Assembly: GCF_040081925.1 (NCBI RefSeq)
Contig: NZ_JBEBMF010000005.1
Location: 186,001 to 250,000 of the forward strand
DNA length: 64,000 bases
Source: Mesorhizobium_K quangtriensis
GTDB taxonomy: Bacteria; Pseudomonadota; Alphaproteobacteria; Rhizobiales; Rhizobiaceae
Direction: 5' to 3'
Made by a program: the position numbers and the translations under genes. This document shows, one piece after another, positions 44,098 through 52,025 of the stretch (positions within the stretch are counted from its first letter, which is position 1; each line of letters opens with the position of its first letter). Below the pieces are notes generated by a model. That model was not told the origin of the DNA. It made no database searches and worked only from the letters and a program-made list of their open reading frames with translations.

Positions 44098-45822
44098 CTA
44101 TAGCGCACCTTGAGCACTGCTTTCAGTTTCGAACTCTGGTCTGACGCCAAGCATCGATGCCGCTCGGCGGATAATGTTGGCCGCGATCGGCGCGGCTGTG
44201 AAACCGGCAGTGCCGGCCCGATTTGAATTTTCCATTTTGGGTTCATCGATAATGGTCACCACCAGGTACTGCGGATCGTCCATCGGAAAAGCGGCGACGA
44301 AGGCGTTGAAATTTTTGTCCTTCGAGTAGCGTCCGTCGACGACCTTTTCGGCTGTCCCGGTCTTACCCCCGACACGATAGCCGGCAACCGCACCACGTTT
44401 GCCGGAGCCGCCTGGCGCCGTTGCGTTCAAATTGTACAGATAGCGCATATCCTGACTTGTTTTTCCGCTCACCACCTGCCTTGCCAGGGCCTTAGCCTCG
44501 TCCTGCGTGCGAGGCAGAAAAGTCGGCGGAATCAGCAGGCCGCCATTCATCAGCGCGGCGCAACCGACGGCTGTCGCCAGTGGAGTCGTCGTAAAGCCAT
44601 GGCCGAAAGCGGCGGTGATCGAGTGCACCTTCTTCCATTCTTTCGGTTCGGTTGGCTTCGCGACTTCCGGCAGCTCGGTTCTGACAGGGTCAAGCAGGCC
44701 AAGCCGTCGCAGGAATTCGCGGTGACCTTCGATCCCGACGACGTCCGCCTCCTTGGCTGAGCCGATGTTAGAGGAGTAGATGAACACCTCGGGTACGGAG
44801 AGAACGCGGCCCTTGCCGCGGAAATCGCGGATGGTTTGGCGTCCGATTGTGATCGGCCGCGAGGCGTCGAAACGACTGTCGAGCGTGACCTTGCCTGAAT
44901 CGAGCGCCATGGCAGTCGTGAAGCTCTTGATCGTGGAACCCATTTCATAGAGGCCTGCAGACATCCGGTTCAGTTTGTCGGGGCTGTTGGCATCGACGGG
45001 GTCATTGGGGTCGACGTCGGGAACTGACGCCATTGCAATGACTTCGCCCGTCTTGACATTGATCACGACCGCACCGGCGGCCAAAGCGCGAAAGCGGTTC
45101 ATTGCCTGAACAGCCTCATCTCGTACAATGTGCTGTACCCGCAGGTCGACTGAGAGCCTGACAGGGGCAAGGTCGGTGGGAGTTGCCAACCCCAGCTGTT
45201 GCAAATCGGCGAGGCCCTGATCATCAAGATATTTCTCAAGGCCGGCAATGCCGCGGTTGTCGCGGTTGGTCAGGCCGACGATATAGGAGGCGGTCGGACC
45301 TGCGGGATAGAACCTGCGGTTTTCGGCGCGAAAGCCTATGCCCGGCAGCCCGAGATTCATGATGTCGTTCTGTTGGCTCGGTGAAAGCTGACGACGCAAC
45401 CAGACAAAGCCCTTGCCGCTCTTCAGCTTCCTGTAGGTTCCCTCCATTTCCAGATCGGAAAGCACCGTCGAGAGCTTCTCGATCGTTTCATCCGCATCGA
45501 TGATGCGGCGAGGCTCGGCAAACAGCGAGAATGTCTTGATGTCGGTCGCCAAAACAGCGCCGTTGCGATCTACAATATCAGGGCGCGACGCAGTCGAACG
45601 AACTGTTGGGCCATCGCCTTCATCGAGGTCCTGCAGGCCCAGATGAACAAGACGGCCGCCGATTGTCGCATAAATGGCGATGAATACTGCCATGATCATC
45701 AGCGTACGGCTACGGCCACGGCTGTGGATTTCTTTACGACTCCCTTCGAATACTGACGTACGTCCGATGACGGTAGCGCGGTTGGCTGCAACCAGTCTTG
45801 ACCAGCCGATCATGTTCGACAT
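44098..45822 (-). CDS. Class B penicillin-binding protein (FtsI-like)
   Basis: A 574-residue bitopic protein: one N-terminal helix (MIMAVFIAIYATIGGRLVHL), a dimerisation domain (RPDIVDRNGAVLATDIKTFS) and a transpeptidase domain with the SxxK serine in MGSTIKSFTTAM (about 298), SSN in YSSNIGSA, and KTGT in GYRVGGKTGTAEKVVDGRYS. It makes 4-3 peptidoglycan crosslinks, as FtsI does in septation. No division or mur genes are next to it, so this is an additional FtsI-type copy in the accessory region. Start at 45822 is taken from the frame; no strong ribosome site was identified. Confidence 0.87.
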   Translation of the reverse strand: MSNMIGWSRLVAANRATVIGRTSVFEGSRKEIHSRGRSRTLMIMAVFIAIYATIGGRLVHLGLQDLDEGDGPTVRSTASRPDIVDRNGAVLATDIKTFSLFAEPRRIIDADETIEKLSTVLSDLEMEGTYRKLKSGKGFVWLRRQLSPSQQNDIMNLGLPGIGFRAENRRFYPAGPTASYIVGLTNRDNRGIAGLEKYLDDQGLADLQQLGLATPTDLAPVRLSVDLRVQHIVRDEAVQAMNRFRALAAGAVVINVKTGEVIAMASVPDVDPNDPVDANSPDKLNRMSAGLYEMGSTIKSFTTAMALDSGKVTLDSRFDASRPITIGRQTIRDFRGKGRVLSVPEVFIYSSNIGSAKEADVVGIEGHREFLRRLGLLDPVRTELPEVAKPTEPKEWKKVHSITAAFGHGFTTTPLATAVGCAALMNGGLLIPPTFLPRTQDEAKALARQVVSGKTSQDMRYLYNLNATAPGGSGKRGAVAGYRVGGKTGTAEKVVDGRYSKDKNFNAFVAAFPMDDPQYLVVTIIDEPKMENSNRAGTAGFTAAPIAANIIRRAASMLGVRPEFETESSAQGAL

Positions 45823-46397
45823 TTTCTCATGCTGATGTGGTCTGCCAAAGGGTCATTGCGGGTTCCAAAGTCTGTCGACGATGGGAATGGGATAGTCCCT
45901 TGCCCGCGGCAGAACCTGCTGTTCGTGTGAAGGTTCAATCCTAGCGCCACACGACGGCAGCACAAAAGCTAAAATTTTATCGATTTGGTTCTTCGTTAAA
46001 CAAAGATTAATCTGACCAGAGCGAGGTAAACGCCTCTGCCGAAGAACAGGAGCCTAAGATCCGTACTTGATCTTCAATGCCGCATAGAGGTCGCGTTCTT
46101 CGCCCACAGCGAGCGCCTTTCGCCTGCACCCAATTCGCGGGTTCAGGGCTCCGAACATTAAAGTCACTTAGAGTCCGTTTGGGAAACTCTACCCGCCAGG
46201 CGCAGGACGCAGTTTTCTGCGCTTCCGGTGCTCACGGACCAATGTCCGCTCTGCTCCGGTTCTCGAAACCACGCCATCCGCCTGGCGGAACGAATTTATC
46301 AAAGACACTCTTAGCAATAGTCAAATGCCGTAGCGCAAGATCCGCCGTCATGCGGCCACTGCTATGTAGATTAGGTAGGAATCCGGCATCGGTTTAC
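45823..46397. other. 575-base stretch without a gene
   Basis: Short + strand frames exist but have no ribosome site or family resemblance. The part just upstream of the penicillin-binding protein should contain its promoter. No convincing RNA gene or repeat was seen. Confidence 0.5.
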
Positions 46398-46670
46398 TCA
46401 GAAGTCGAAAAGCTCGCCCAGAAGCGATTTCTTCTTCCTATAGGGCTGCTGCGAACCGTGGTAGCGCTGATCCCCATGTTTGTCGTCAGCATCGCGGTAA
46501 CGCGGCGGTTCTACTTGCCGGGTGGTCGCTGTATCCCCTGCTGAGCGTTCGATGATCTTGTCCAGTTCGCCGCGGTCCAGCCAGACGCCGCGGCATTTTG
46601 GGCAATAGTCAACCTCGATACCCTGACGGTCCGCCATGGCGAGTTCGGTATTGTCGATCGGACATTTCAC
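46398..46670 (-). CDS. Zinc-ribbon protein (zf-TFIIB type)
   Basis: A 90-residue protein with a zinc ribbon formed by MKCPIDNTEL and EVDYCPKCRGVWLDRGELDK. This two-knuckle pattern with the WLDRGEL tail defines the zf-TFIIB small proteins of proteobacteria. The C-terminal half is hydrophilic, rich in R, H and Y, and ends KKKSLLGELFDF. It is cytoplasmic; function unknown, often near stress or metal genes. Confidence 0.82.
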   Translation of the reverse strand: MKCPIDNTELAMADRQGIEVDYCPKCRGVWLDRGELDKIIERSAGDTATTRQVEPPRYRDADDKHGDQRYHGSQQPYRKKKSLLGELFDF

Positions 46671-46717
46671 GTTCGTATGCTCCTTTTTAGTGCGCTGACG
46701 CCATAAGCCAACGCGAA

Positions 46718-47365
46718 TTATCGGACCGCCGCAACTTCGTCATCGACAAGCTTCTTGAGGTCATCCGTGCCGAAATTCGGCAAGGGCTTTCCATTGACAA
46801 AGAACGTTGGCGTCCCCGAAACCCCGACCGACTTTCCGTCGGCGACATCAAGGTTCAGGGTTGCCATGATATGAGGTGCGAGTTTTTCTGCCTTCGCTTT
46901 CGCAATGTCGAGACCCGCTACACCCGCCACCGCCCAAGCCTTGTCGAGTTGCGGCCCATCATGAGGAGCCCATTCCGGTTGCTGGGCCAAAAGAGCTTCC
47001 AGCACCGGTACAAACAGGTTCTGCATGCGTGCCGTTTCCAGGATCCGTATGGCCTCGTCCGACCCATCGTGGAATGGGGCATACCGCAGGACCACCCGCA
47101 CATCCGTCGGGTATTGCTCCATGATCTCCTTCACAATCGGATAAAAGGCGCGGCACGCTTCGCAAGACGGATCAAAGAACTCGACGATGGTGACTGGCGC
47201 ATCGGCAGGACCGAGGACCGGCGAGTGAGGTCGCACAAGAGTGCTCGACTCTTGCGGCGGTGCCACGGGCTCATCTTTTGGACCATTGGTGTAGAAATAT
47301 CCGGCAATCCCGAAGCCGATTAAGGCAACAGCTGCGACTGCGGCGACAGTTGTGCGTCGGTTCAC
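46718..47365 (-). CDS. DsbA/BdbD-like thiol oxidoreductase (CEAC)
   Basis: A 215-residue protein starting at GTG 47365 (VNRRTTVAAVAAVALIGFG), with an uncleaved anchor or signal and a thioredoxin fold. The active site is Cys68-Glu-Ala-Cys71 (FFDPSCEACRAF) and the cis-Pro loop GTPTFFVNG. Its start overlaps the DsbB stop (GTGA), so the oxidant DsbB and its substrate DsbA are translationally coupled. It is nearly a duplicate of the protein at 52589-53242. The operon PCuAC-SCO-DsbB-DsbA points to copper-linked disulfide handling. Confidence 0.85.
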   Translation of the reverse strand: MNRRTTVAAVAAVALIGFGIAGYFYTNGPKDEPVAPPQESSTLVRPHSPVLGPADAPVTIVEFFDPSCEACRAFYPIVKEIMEQYPTDVRVVLRYAPFHDGSDEAIRILETARMQNLFVPVLEALLAQQPEWAPHDGPQLDKAWAVAGVAGLDIAKAKAEKLAPHIMATLNLDVADGKSVGVSGTPTFFVNGKPLPNFGTDDLKKLVDDEVAAVR

Positions 47366-47802
47366 GCGATAGACCTCCGGCGGACGATGACGAGGAGAAT
47401 GGTGATTGCCGTAAAAGCGGCCAACGAGAGCATCGGAATGGGGACCACCCCGAAGATGATCATGCTGGAACCGGAACATGAAGGTCCGGCGCCGCACGGT
47501 TCGATGGCTTCCGGGATCACGCCGCCGTACAGAAGGCTGTGATAGAGCGCTATCAGCCAGCCGATCGCTGCTAGGGGGAGAGCATAGCGCCATATCGTCG
47601 AGTCCGACAGAAAGCATGCGACTGCCAGGATGACGGCGAGGGGGAACATGAATGCGCGCTGGAACCAGCATAAGACGCAAGGCGCCTGCCCCATGATTTC
47701 GCCGATGAATAGCGCGCCAAGCGTGGAGGAAAGCGCTATGAGCCAAGCAGCAAGAAGAGGCCCCCAAGCACGCTCATCCTGAGGGTCAGTATTAGCTTTC
47801 AT
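47362..47802 (-). CDS. DsbB/BdbC-type disulfide generator
   Basis: A membrane protein of about 146 residues from MKANTDPQDERAWG (a start at 47874 overlaps SCO by four bases). Four helices; the cysteine pairs are CVLCWFQRAF after helix 2 (quinone-linked) and PCGAGPSCSG in the second loop. It oxidises DsbA using membrane quinones. The order and overlaps with SCO and DsbA show a tightly coupled operon. Confidence 0.85.
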   Translation of the reverse strand: MKANTDPQDERAWGPLLAAWLIALSSTLGALFIGEIMGQAPCVLCWFQRAFMFPLAVILAVACFLSDSTIWRYALPLAAIGWLIALYHSLLYGGVIPEAIEPCGAGPSCSGSSMIIFGVVPIPMLSLAAFTAITILLVIVRRRSIA

Positions 47803-47870
47803 CCCTAAACTTTCGTGTCCGGCCGTGCCAGACCATCTGGGTCCATTTTGGTTCCTGCGGATCGCGCGGA

Positions 47871-48497
47871 TCATGCTTTCGTCTCGATCAGGCGACGCAG
47901 TTTCGCGATCCTGGTTTCTCGTGCCTCGTCCATGTCCATCGTCCCGATGAAACGGCCATTGGCTCCCATGAGGAACACGCCAGCGGTATGATCCATCGTG
48001 TAGTCGCCACCATCCAGAGGCACCTTCTTGTAGTAGGCTTTGAAGGTCCTCGCGGCGGCAGCAGTCTGTTCGGGAGTACCGCGCAGCCCAATGATGCGGC
48101 TGTCGAAAGCCGACATATACTCTGCGAGCATTTCCTGGTTGTCCCGCTCTGGATCGACCGTGATCAGCAGCGGGGTGAAGCGGTCGGCATCCACACCGAG
48201 TTCACCCATCATGACGGTCAACTCGGAAAGCGTCGTGGGGCAAATATCAGGACAGAACGTAAATCCGAAGAACACGAGGTAAGGTTTCCCAGCGACATCC
48301 GCATCGGTGAACCTTCGGCCTTTGTGCGTGGTCAACTCAAATGATCCACCGACCGCGGCCACGCCGGAACTCGACACCGTACTTGACCCGGAAAGTTGCG
48401 GTGCGCCTGGCAGGATTCCGCTGAAACCGATGAGAACCCCGCCAGCGATAGCGACTGCGCCCCAGGCGATAATGCGGAATACCTTCAAGGGGTTCAT
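47871..48497 (-). CDS. SCO1/SenC-type copper chaperone
   Basis: A 208-residue protein with one N-terminal helix (VFRIIAWGAVAIAGGVLIGF) and a thioredoxin fold. The copper ligands are Cys82 and Cys86 in FTFCPDICPT and His170 in YTMDHTAGVF. SCO proteins deliver copper to cytochrome oxidase CuA or act as thiol reductases. Its start overlaps the stop of PCuAC by 4 bases (ATGA), so PCuAC and SCO work as a pair. Confidence 0.88.
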   Translation of the reverse strand: MNPLKVFRIIAWGAVAIAGGVLIGFSGILPGAPQLSGSSTVSSSGVAAVGGSFELTTHKGRRFTDADVAGKPYLVFFGFTFCPDICPTTLSELTVMMGELGVDADRFTPLLITVDPERDNQEMLAEYMSAFDSRIIGLRGTPEQTAAAARTFKAYYKKVPLDGGDYTMDHTAGVFLMGANGRFIGTMDMDEARETRIAKLRRLIETKA

Positions 48498-48997
48498 TGC
48501 GGCATCGACCCGTGACCGCCGTGATTTTCTGGCGGCGTCGACGCACCCATACCTTGGACAGCAAAATCGACAGTGATCGGTCCTGCCTTCTCGAAAATCA
48601 GTGTCGCCGGAAACTTCTCCCCTTCTACGAATCTCTTCGTGGGCTTGATGAACATGATGTGAGTGCCACCGGACCCGAGCACGACGGTTGCGCCGGGCGC
48701 TATCTCGACTCCTCCCACGACAGGCCGCATGCTGGCGATACCGTCGATAACCTTCGACTCATGTATCTCGAACTTCTGCGAAATCGATGATGAACCGGAC
48801 ACGAGGCGATCCGGTTCGGTCCCCATATTTGTGATCGTGATGTAACCGCCAGCCACAGGGGCTGCTGGTGGTGTAACGCGCGCCCAGGGGTGGCCGATCT
48901 TGATCGCTCCCACCGTGTAGTCGTGCGCGGTTGCCGGAAGCGGCACCACTAGAACAGTCAGCGCTAACCCGGTTGCGGCATATATCCTCGAACGCAT
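48494..48997 (-). CDS. PCuAC periplasmic copper chaperone
   Basis: A 167-residue exported protein (signal to about residue 24, LPATAHDY) with the DUF461 copper fold. The Cu(I) ligands are in EIHESKVIDGIASMRPV and GTHIMFIKP, the H-x10-M and H-x-M pattern. The tail PPENHGGHGSMPQ adds histidines and methionines. It collects Cu(I) in the periplasm and passes it to SCO. It is first in the PCuAC-SCO-DsbB-DsbA operon, about 80 bases downstream of a MerR-type promoter. Confidence 0.88.
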   Translation of the reverse strand: MRSRIYAATGLALTVLVVPLPATAHDYTVGAIKIGHPWARVTPPAAPVAGGYITITNMGTEPDRLVSGSSSISQKFEIHESKVIDGIASMRPVVGGVEIAPGATVVLGSGGTHIMFIKPTKRFVEGEKFPATLIFEKAGPITVDFAVQGMGASTPPENHGGHGSMPQ

Positions 48998-49074
48998 TTA
49001 TGCTTCCTTTGATACCGGGAAATCAAAGAACCGGTTCAGCTTTGAGCCACGATGGCCAGCGTCTGGCGCCAAAG

Positions 49075-49105
49075 TCTCTAAACCCTCTAGCTACTTGAGA
49101 TTCAA
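49075..49105 (-). promoter_or_regulatory. MerR-type promoter of the PCuAC-SCO-Dsb operon
   Basis: On the minus strand TTGAAT (-35) and TAGAGA (-10) are 19 bases apart, around CTCAAG-TAG-CTAGAG, a dyad matched at 5 of 6 positions. Same class as the sites at 19556-19586 and 29413-29443. Confidence 0.6.
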
Positions 49106-49478
49106 CTGTTCCAGGCGAGGCGAATTGCCGCGACCTCGGGTCGAGGCAAATAGCCCTTGCCACCATCTTGGGGACAGAAGCCCTGAGGTCGCCGTCTTGC
49201 CGCCTGGAGAGGGCTGATGACGACCATATAGCATCCCGATCCCGACGGAGCTGATCCCTTACTCGCAAAGTGTAGCAGAGCTTGAGAATGCCGCCATCGC
49301 GGTGTTCGAAGAAAACAAGACGAAAGCACTCGATGCCTGCCTCAGGCAGCCAAGTGGAGACCGTCCTAGGATCACGGTCGCCCGAAACCCATGCGAAGAA
49401 GGTGCATGACGGGAACAGTTTTGGTGCTCAGGCATTGCTCTAGGCTGCACGATGACCGCGAAGCATTTGGAGGAAACA
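49106..49478. other. Gap before the histidine-rich gene
   Basis: About 370 bases without a convincing gene. The bases just before 49479 give a good ribosome site (GGAGGAAACA). A promoter for the histidine-rich protein is expected here but none stands out. Confidence 0.5.
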
Positions 49479-49757
49479 ATGCCGCAGGAAAAGCCCGGAC
49501 CGCATCACGATCATCCCGGACACAAGCCGGGCGATCTCGACCAGCACGGCCACCGCGACAAAGCCGGTCAGAAGGAAGTGCCCGGCGAACATCACGACCA
49601 TCCTGGCCACACGCCTGGCGATCTCGATCAGCATGGCCATCGCGACAAGGCCGGTCAGAAGCAAGTGCCTGGCGAACATCACGATCATCCCGGCCATAAG
49701 CCTGGGGATTTGGATCCGCACGGCCACCGTGACAAGAGCGGCGCGCCAAAGGAGTAG
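49479..49757 (+). CDS. Histidine-rich tandem-repeat protein
   Basis: From ATG 49479 (ribosome site GGAGGAAACA) a 92-residue hydrophilic protein is built of three nearly identical 29-residue repeats, each HHDHPGH-PGDLDQHGHRDK followed by AGQKEVPGE. There are about 20 histidines and no cysteines or signal peptide, so it is probably a cytoplasmic metal-binding or storage peptide for Ni, Zn, Cu or Co. The DNA repeats of 87 bases are also very similar, showing recent expansion. A terminator follows immediately. Confidence 0.75.
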   Translation: MPQEKPGPHHDHPGHKPGDLDQHGHRDKAGQKEVPGEHHDHPGHTPGDLDQHGHRDKAGQKQVPGEHHDHPGHKPGDLDPHGHRDKSGAPKE

Positions 49758-49777
49758 TCGTCTCACCGTCAAATTAT

Positions 49778-49817
49778 ATACGGCTCCCTTCAAAGCCGAG
49801 GGGGCCGTATTTGTTTT
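49778..49817 (+). terminator. Rho-independent terminator after the histidine-rich gene
   Basis: ATACGGC-T-CCC and GGG-GG-CCGTAT form a strong stem, followed by TTGTTTT, 20 bases after the stop codon. Confidence 0.75.
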
Positions 49818-50129
49818 GAATCAAGGGGCCTTGGGGTGCATCTGTCGCAGTAGAAGAAAACGAGCGCGACCAAAGTCACATTCACGACCTACATGAACAG
49901 GCATAACGACGGCCTAATAGTGGAGCCGCACTGCGCCGTCATGAACATGCCGCCGTCATGCCCACCATCTTGACCTGCACCACCAGCACATCCCTGGCTA
50001 ACTTCAGGCCGTGCTCGGCTAATCGGGTTTGTGAGGGGAGTCGCAAAGTTCAACCGCTTGCATTTTCCAGACACAGTTTTGGTGGTAGATGTCCGAATGC
50101 GATCTTGGGCTGCAGAGAGGACACTGCTG
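49818..50129. other. Gap before the TerD gene
   Basis: About 310 bases with no credible gene or repeat. The TerD frame is open from 50031, but that part lacks family sequence and a ribosome site, so it is taken as untranslated. Confidence 0.5.
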
Positions 50130-50861
50130 ATGAAGTTGCCACAAGTGGGGGCATCGAACGAACTTCTTACGGGATGGCCTTTGTCGGACCAGAAGGCGCC
50201 TGTTCTCACGCTCTCCCTGGAAAAGCCCGGTACGGCGTCACCCAAGCTGAGCCTCTCTCTAAACAAAGGCGCGCGCTTCACGGTAAAGGTCGAGTGGCAA
50301 TGTGATGCCGACCATGCCGATGATGTCGACGTTCATGCGCTTGAGGCGCGTAGGATCGGCACGGAGGTGAAGGTCACCGAACTGACGAATGTGTTGTCGA
50401 CCTATAATACGACGCGCATGAACCCGAAGGGCGGCACTCTGGCGTCCAATACGGACGGGTCATTCGAGACGCCCGGCGGCGGGCTCCGCCATAGCGGCGA
50501 CAAACGCGTTCAGAATAACAGCGAGACCGTCATCATCGATGGGTCGAGGTTGCCGGCCGGCGTGACGGAAATCCCTATCTTCGTCACCGTGCACGAGGCC
50601 GACCACGGTAGCGGGCACGAGAGCGGCAGCGAGGATGAGGGAGAAGAAGAGGCAGCTTTCGGTGATATCGACGTCTGCACAATCACGCTGTCCGACCAGG
50701 ACGGCCGAGAATTGGGCGCCTACCGCCTGTCGGACGAATTCAAGGAATTCAACGCGGTCCAGCTGGGCAGCGTCGCACTCGGCCCCGACGGGTGGGAATA
50801 TGTCGCCGCCGGGCGCGGTTTCAACGGCAATTTCAACGATGTTCTGGCGCGCTTCTCCTAG
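50130..50861 (+). CDS. TerD-family stress protein
   Basis: A 243-residue cytoplasmic protein from MKLPQVGASNELLTGWPLSD. The TerD fold is seen in LSLSLNKGARFTVKVEWQCD and the C-terminal calcium-binding-like region FGDIDVCTITLSDQDGRELG, YRLSDEFKEFNAVQLGSVAL and EYVAAGRGFNGNF. TerD proteins belong to tellurite/phage/stress (ter) systems and bind Ca2+. An acidic, histidine-containing insert (GSGHESGSEDEGEEE) is unusual. The next gene, a VWA protein, is 41 bases downstream; no terB, terC or TerC-like exporter is present. Confidence 0.82.
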   Translation: MKLPQVGASNELLTGWPLSDQKAPVLTLSLEKPGTASPKLSLSLNKGARFTVKVEWQCDADHADDVDVHALEARRIGTEVKVTELTNVLSTYNTTRMNPKGGTLASNTDGSFETPGGGLRHSGDKRVQNNSETVIIDGSRLPAGVTEIPIFVTVHEADHGSGHESGSEDEGEEEAAFGDIDVCTITLSDQDGRELGAYRLSDEFKEFNAVQLGSVALGPDGWEYVAAGRGFNGNFNDVLARFS

Positions 50862-50902
50862 TGCAAGCAGACCTAACAAACTCAATCGGGGACGAAATCG
50901 CC

Positions 50903-51649
50903 ATGTCACTGCAACTCAACCTCCAGAAATCAGCAGAAACGCTGCGCCTCTCCTTGGATAAGGCCGGCGTTGCCGCAGGGATCAAGGCGGAGCTGATTTT
51001 TGACATGGACGTCTCCGGCTCCTTCGAGCACGAGCATGAGGAAGGTACCACCAGCAAGCTCATCGCGCGGTTGGTGCCTTACGGCATGGTGCTCGATCCG
51101 GACGGCAAGATTGACGTGTTCAGCTTCAGCCACGGCGAGGGCAGCGTCCATCATGTCGGAACCGTAACGCCGGATGATAGCGAGGACTACATTGTCCGCA
51201 ACGTCATCGATAAGGTCCCGGGCTGGAAGGGCGGTACGACCTACAGCTATGCGCTCGAGCGCAATCTGGAGCATTTCGGTTGGCTTCCAACCCAGGGAGC
51301 CGGTGGCTTTCTAAGCCGCTTTTTCGGGATCGGCAGGGAGACCCCAGCCTCTGAAAAGAAGCGTTCGATCGTCATCTTCGTGACGGATGGCGAGAACGAA
51401 GAGGCTGACGAAGAGCGGACCATCCGCATCCTCGAAGCCTCGGAACAGCGGGGCGACCAAGTCTATTTTCTATTTATGGGCGCTTGCGAGCACAATGTGG
51501 ACTTCAAATTCCTCAAGCATATCGCAAGGCGATTCAAGAATACCGGCGTTGTCATTGTTCGCGACCTGGACGGCTTCGTCGAGCTATCGGACGAAGAGTT
51601 GAATGCCCGCCTTCTCGGCCCAGAGTTACTGCAGTGGCTCCGGGCCTGA
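50903..51649 (+). CDS. VWA-domain protein of the TerF/TerY type
   Basis: A 248-residue protein from MSLQLNLQKSAETLRLSLDK. Residues 30-250 form a von Willebrand A domain with a MIDAS-like DMDVSGS (residues 34-40), followed by VIFVTDGENEEADEERT and FLFMGACEHNVDF. Such VWA proteins accompany TerD in ter clusters and may be partners in a signalling complex. Its N-terminus repeats the opening of the TerD protein (LSLEKPG-LSLSL), hinting at a shared interaction motif. Confidence 0.82.
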   Translation: MSLQLNLQKSAETLRLSLDKAGVAAGIKAELIFDMDVSGSFEHEHEEGTTSKLIARLVPYGMVLDPDGKIDVFSFSHGEGSVHHVGTVTPDDSEDYIVRNVIDKVPGWKGGTTYSYALERNLEHFGWLPTQGAGGFLSRFFGIGRETPASEKKRSIVIFVTDGENEEADEERTIRILEASEQRGDQVYFLFMGACEHNVDFKFLKHIARRFKNTGVVIVRDLDGFVELSDEELNARLLGPELLQWLRA

Positions 51650-51716
51650 CCTGATCCGCTGAGGAACCCCTGTCGCCGCGATGAGTTACCTCTCCTCAAC
51701 AAGAGGAGCATTGATC

Positions 51717-52013
51717 ATGGATCACACCAATCACGTCCGCCTGACAGCTGGCGAGCTAACGCCAGATATTCTCGAGGGCGCCACCATCTACGGCCCCGAT
51801 GACAGCAAGGTCGGCAGCGTCAACCATGTCCACGGCTCCGGTCCGACCACACAGGTGATCATTGATGTTGGTGGGTTCCTCGGCATCGGCGCAAAGCCGG
51901 TCTCGGTGACTGCCAGTGAACTCGATTTCATGCGCGATAAGGACGGTGACGTCCACGCAGCCACCACTTGGACCAAGGACCAGTTAAAAGCCATGCCTGA
52001 ACACACGGATTAA
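51717..52013 (+). CDS. PRC-barrel domain protein
   Basis: A 98-residue protein from MDHTNHVRLTAGELTPDILE (ribosome site GAGGAG). IYGPDDSKVGSVNHVHGSGP, VIIDVGGFLGIGAKPVSV and the final TTWTKDQLKAMPEHTD are the PRC-barrel pattern seen in small stress proteins of rhizobia. Cytoplasmic adaptor of unknown role. It lies between the ter pair and an HXXEE membrane protein on the same strand. Confidence 0.82.
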   Translation: MDHTNHVRLTAGELTPDILEGATIYGPDDSKVGSVNHVHGSGPTTQVIIDVGGFLGIGAKPVSVTASELDFMRDKDGDVHAATTWTKDQLKAMPEHTD

Positions 52014-52025
52014 TAGGTAGGGGCA

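Noticed and set aside
49372..49749. Repetitive Asp/Arg-rich minus-strand frame
   Set aside because: It is the complement of the histidine-rich repeat gene, which has the better start, ribosome site and terminator.
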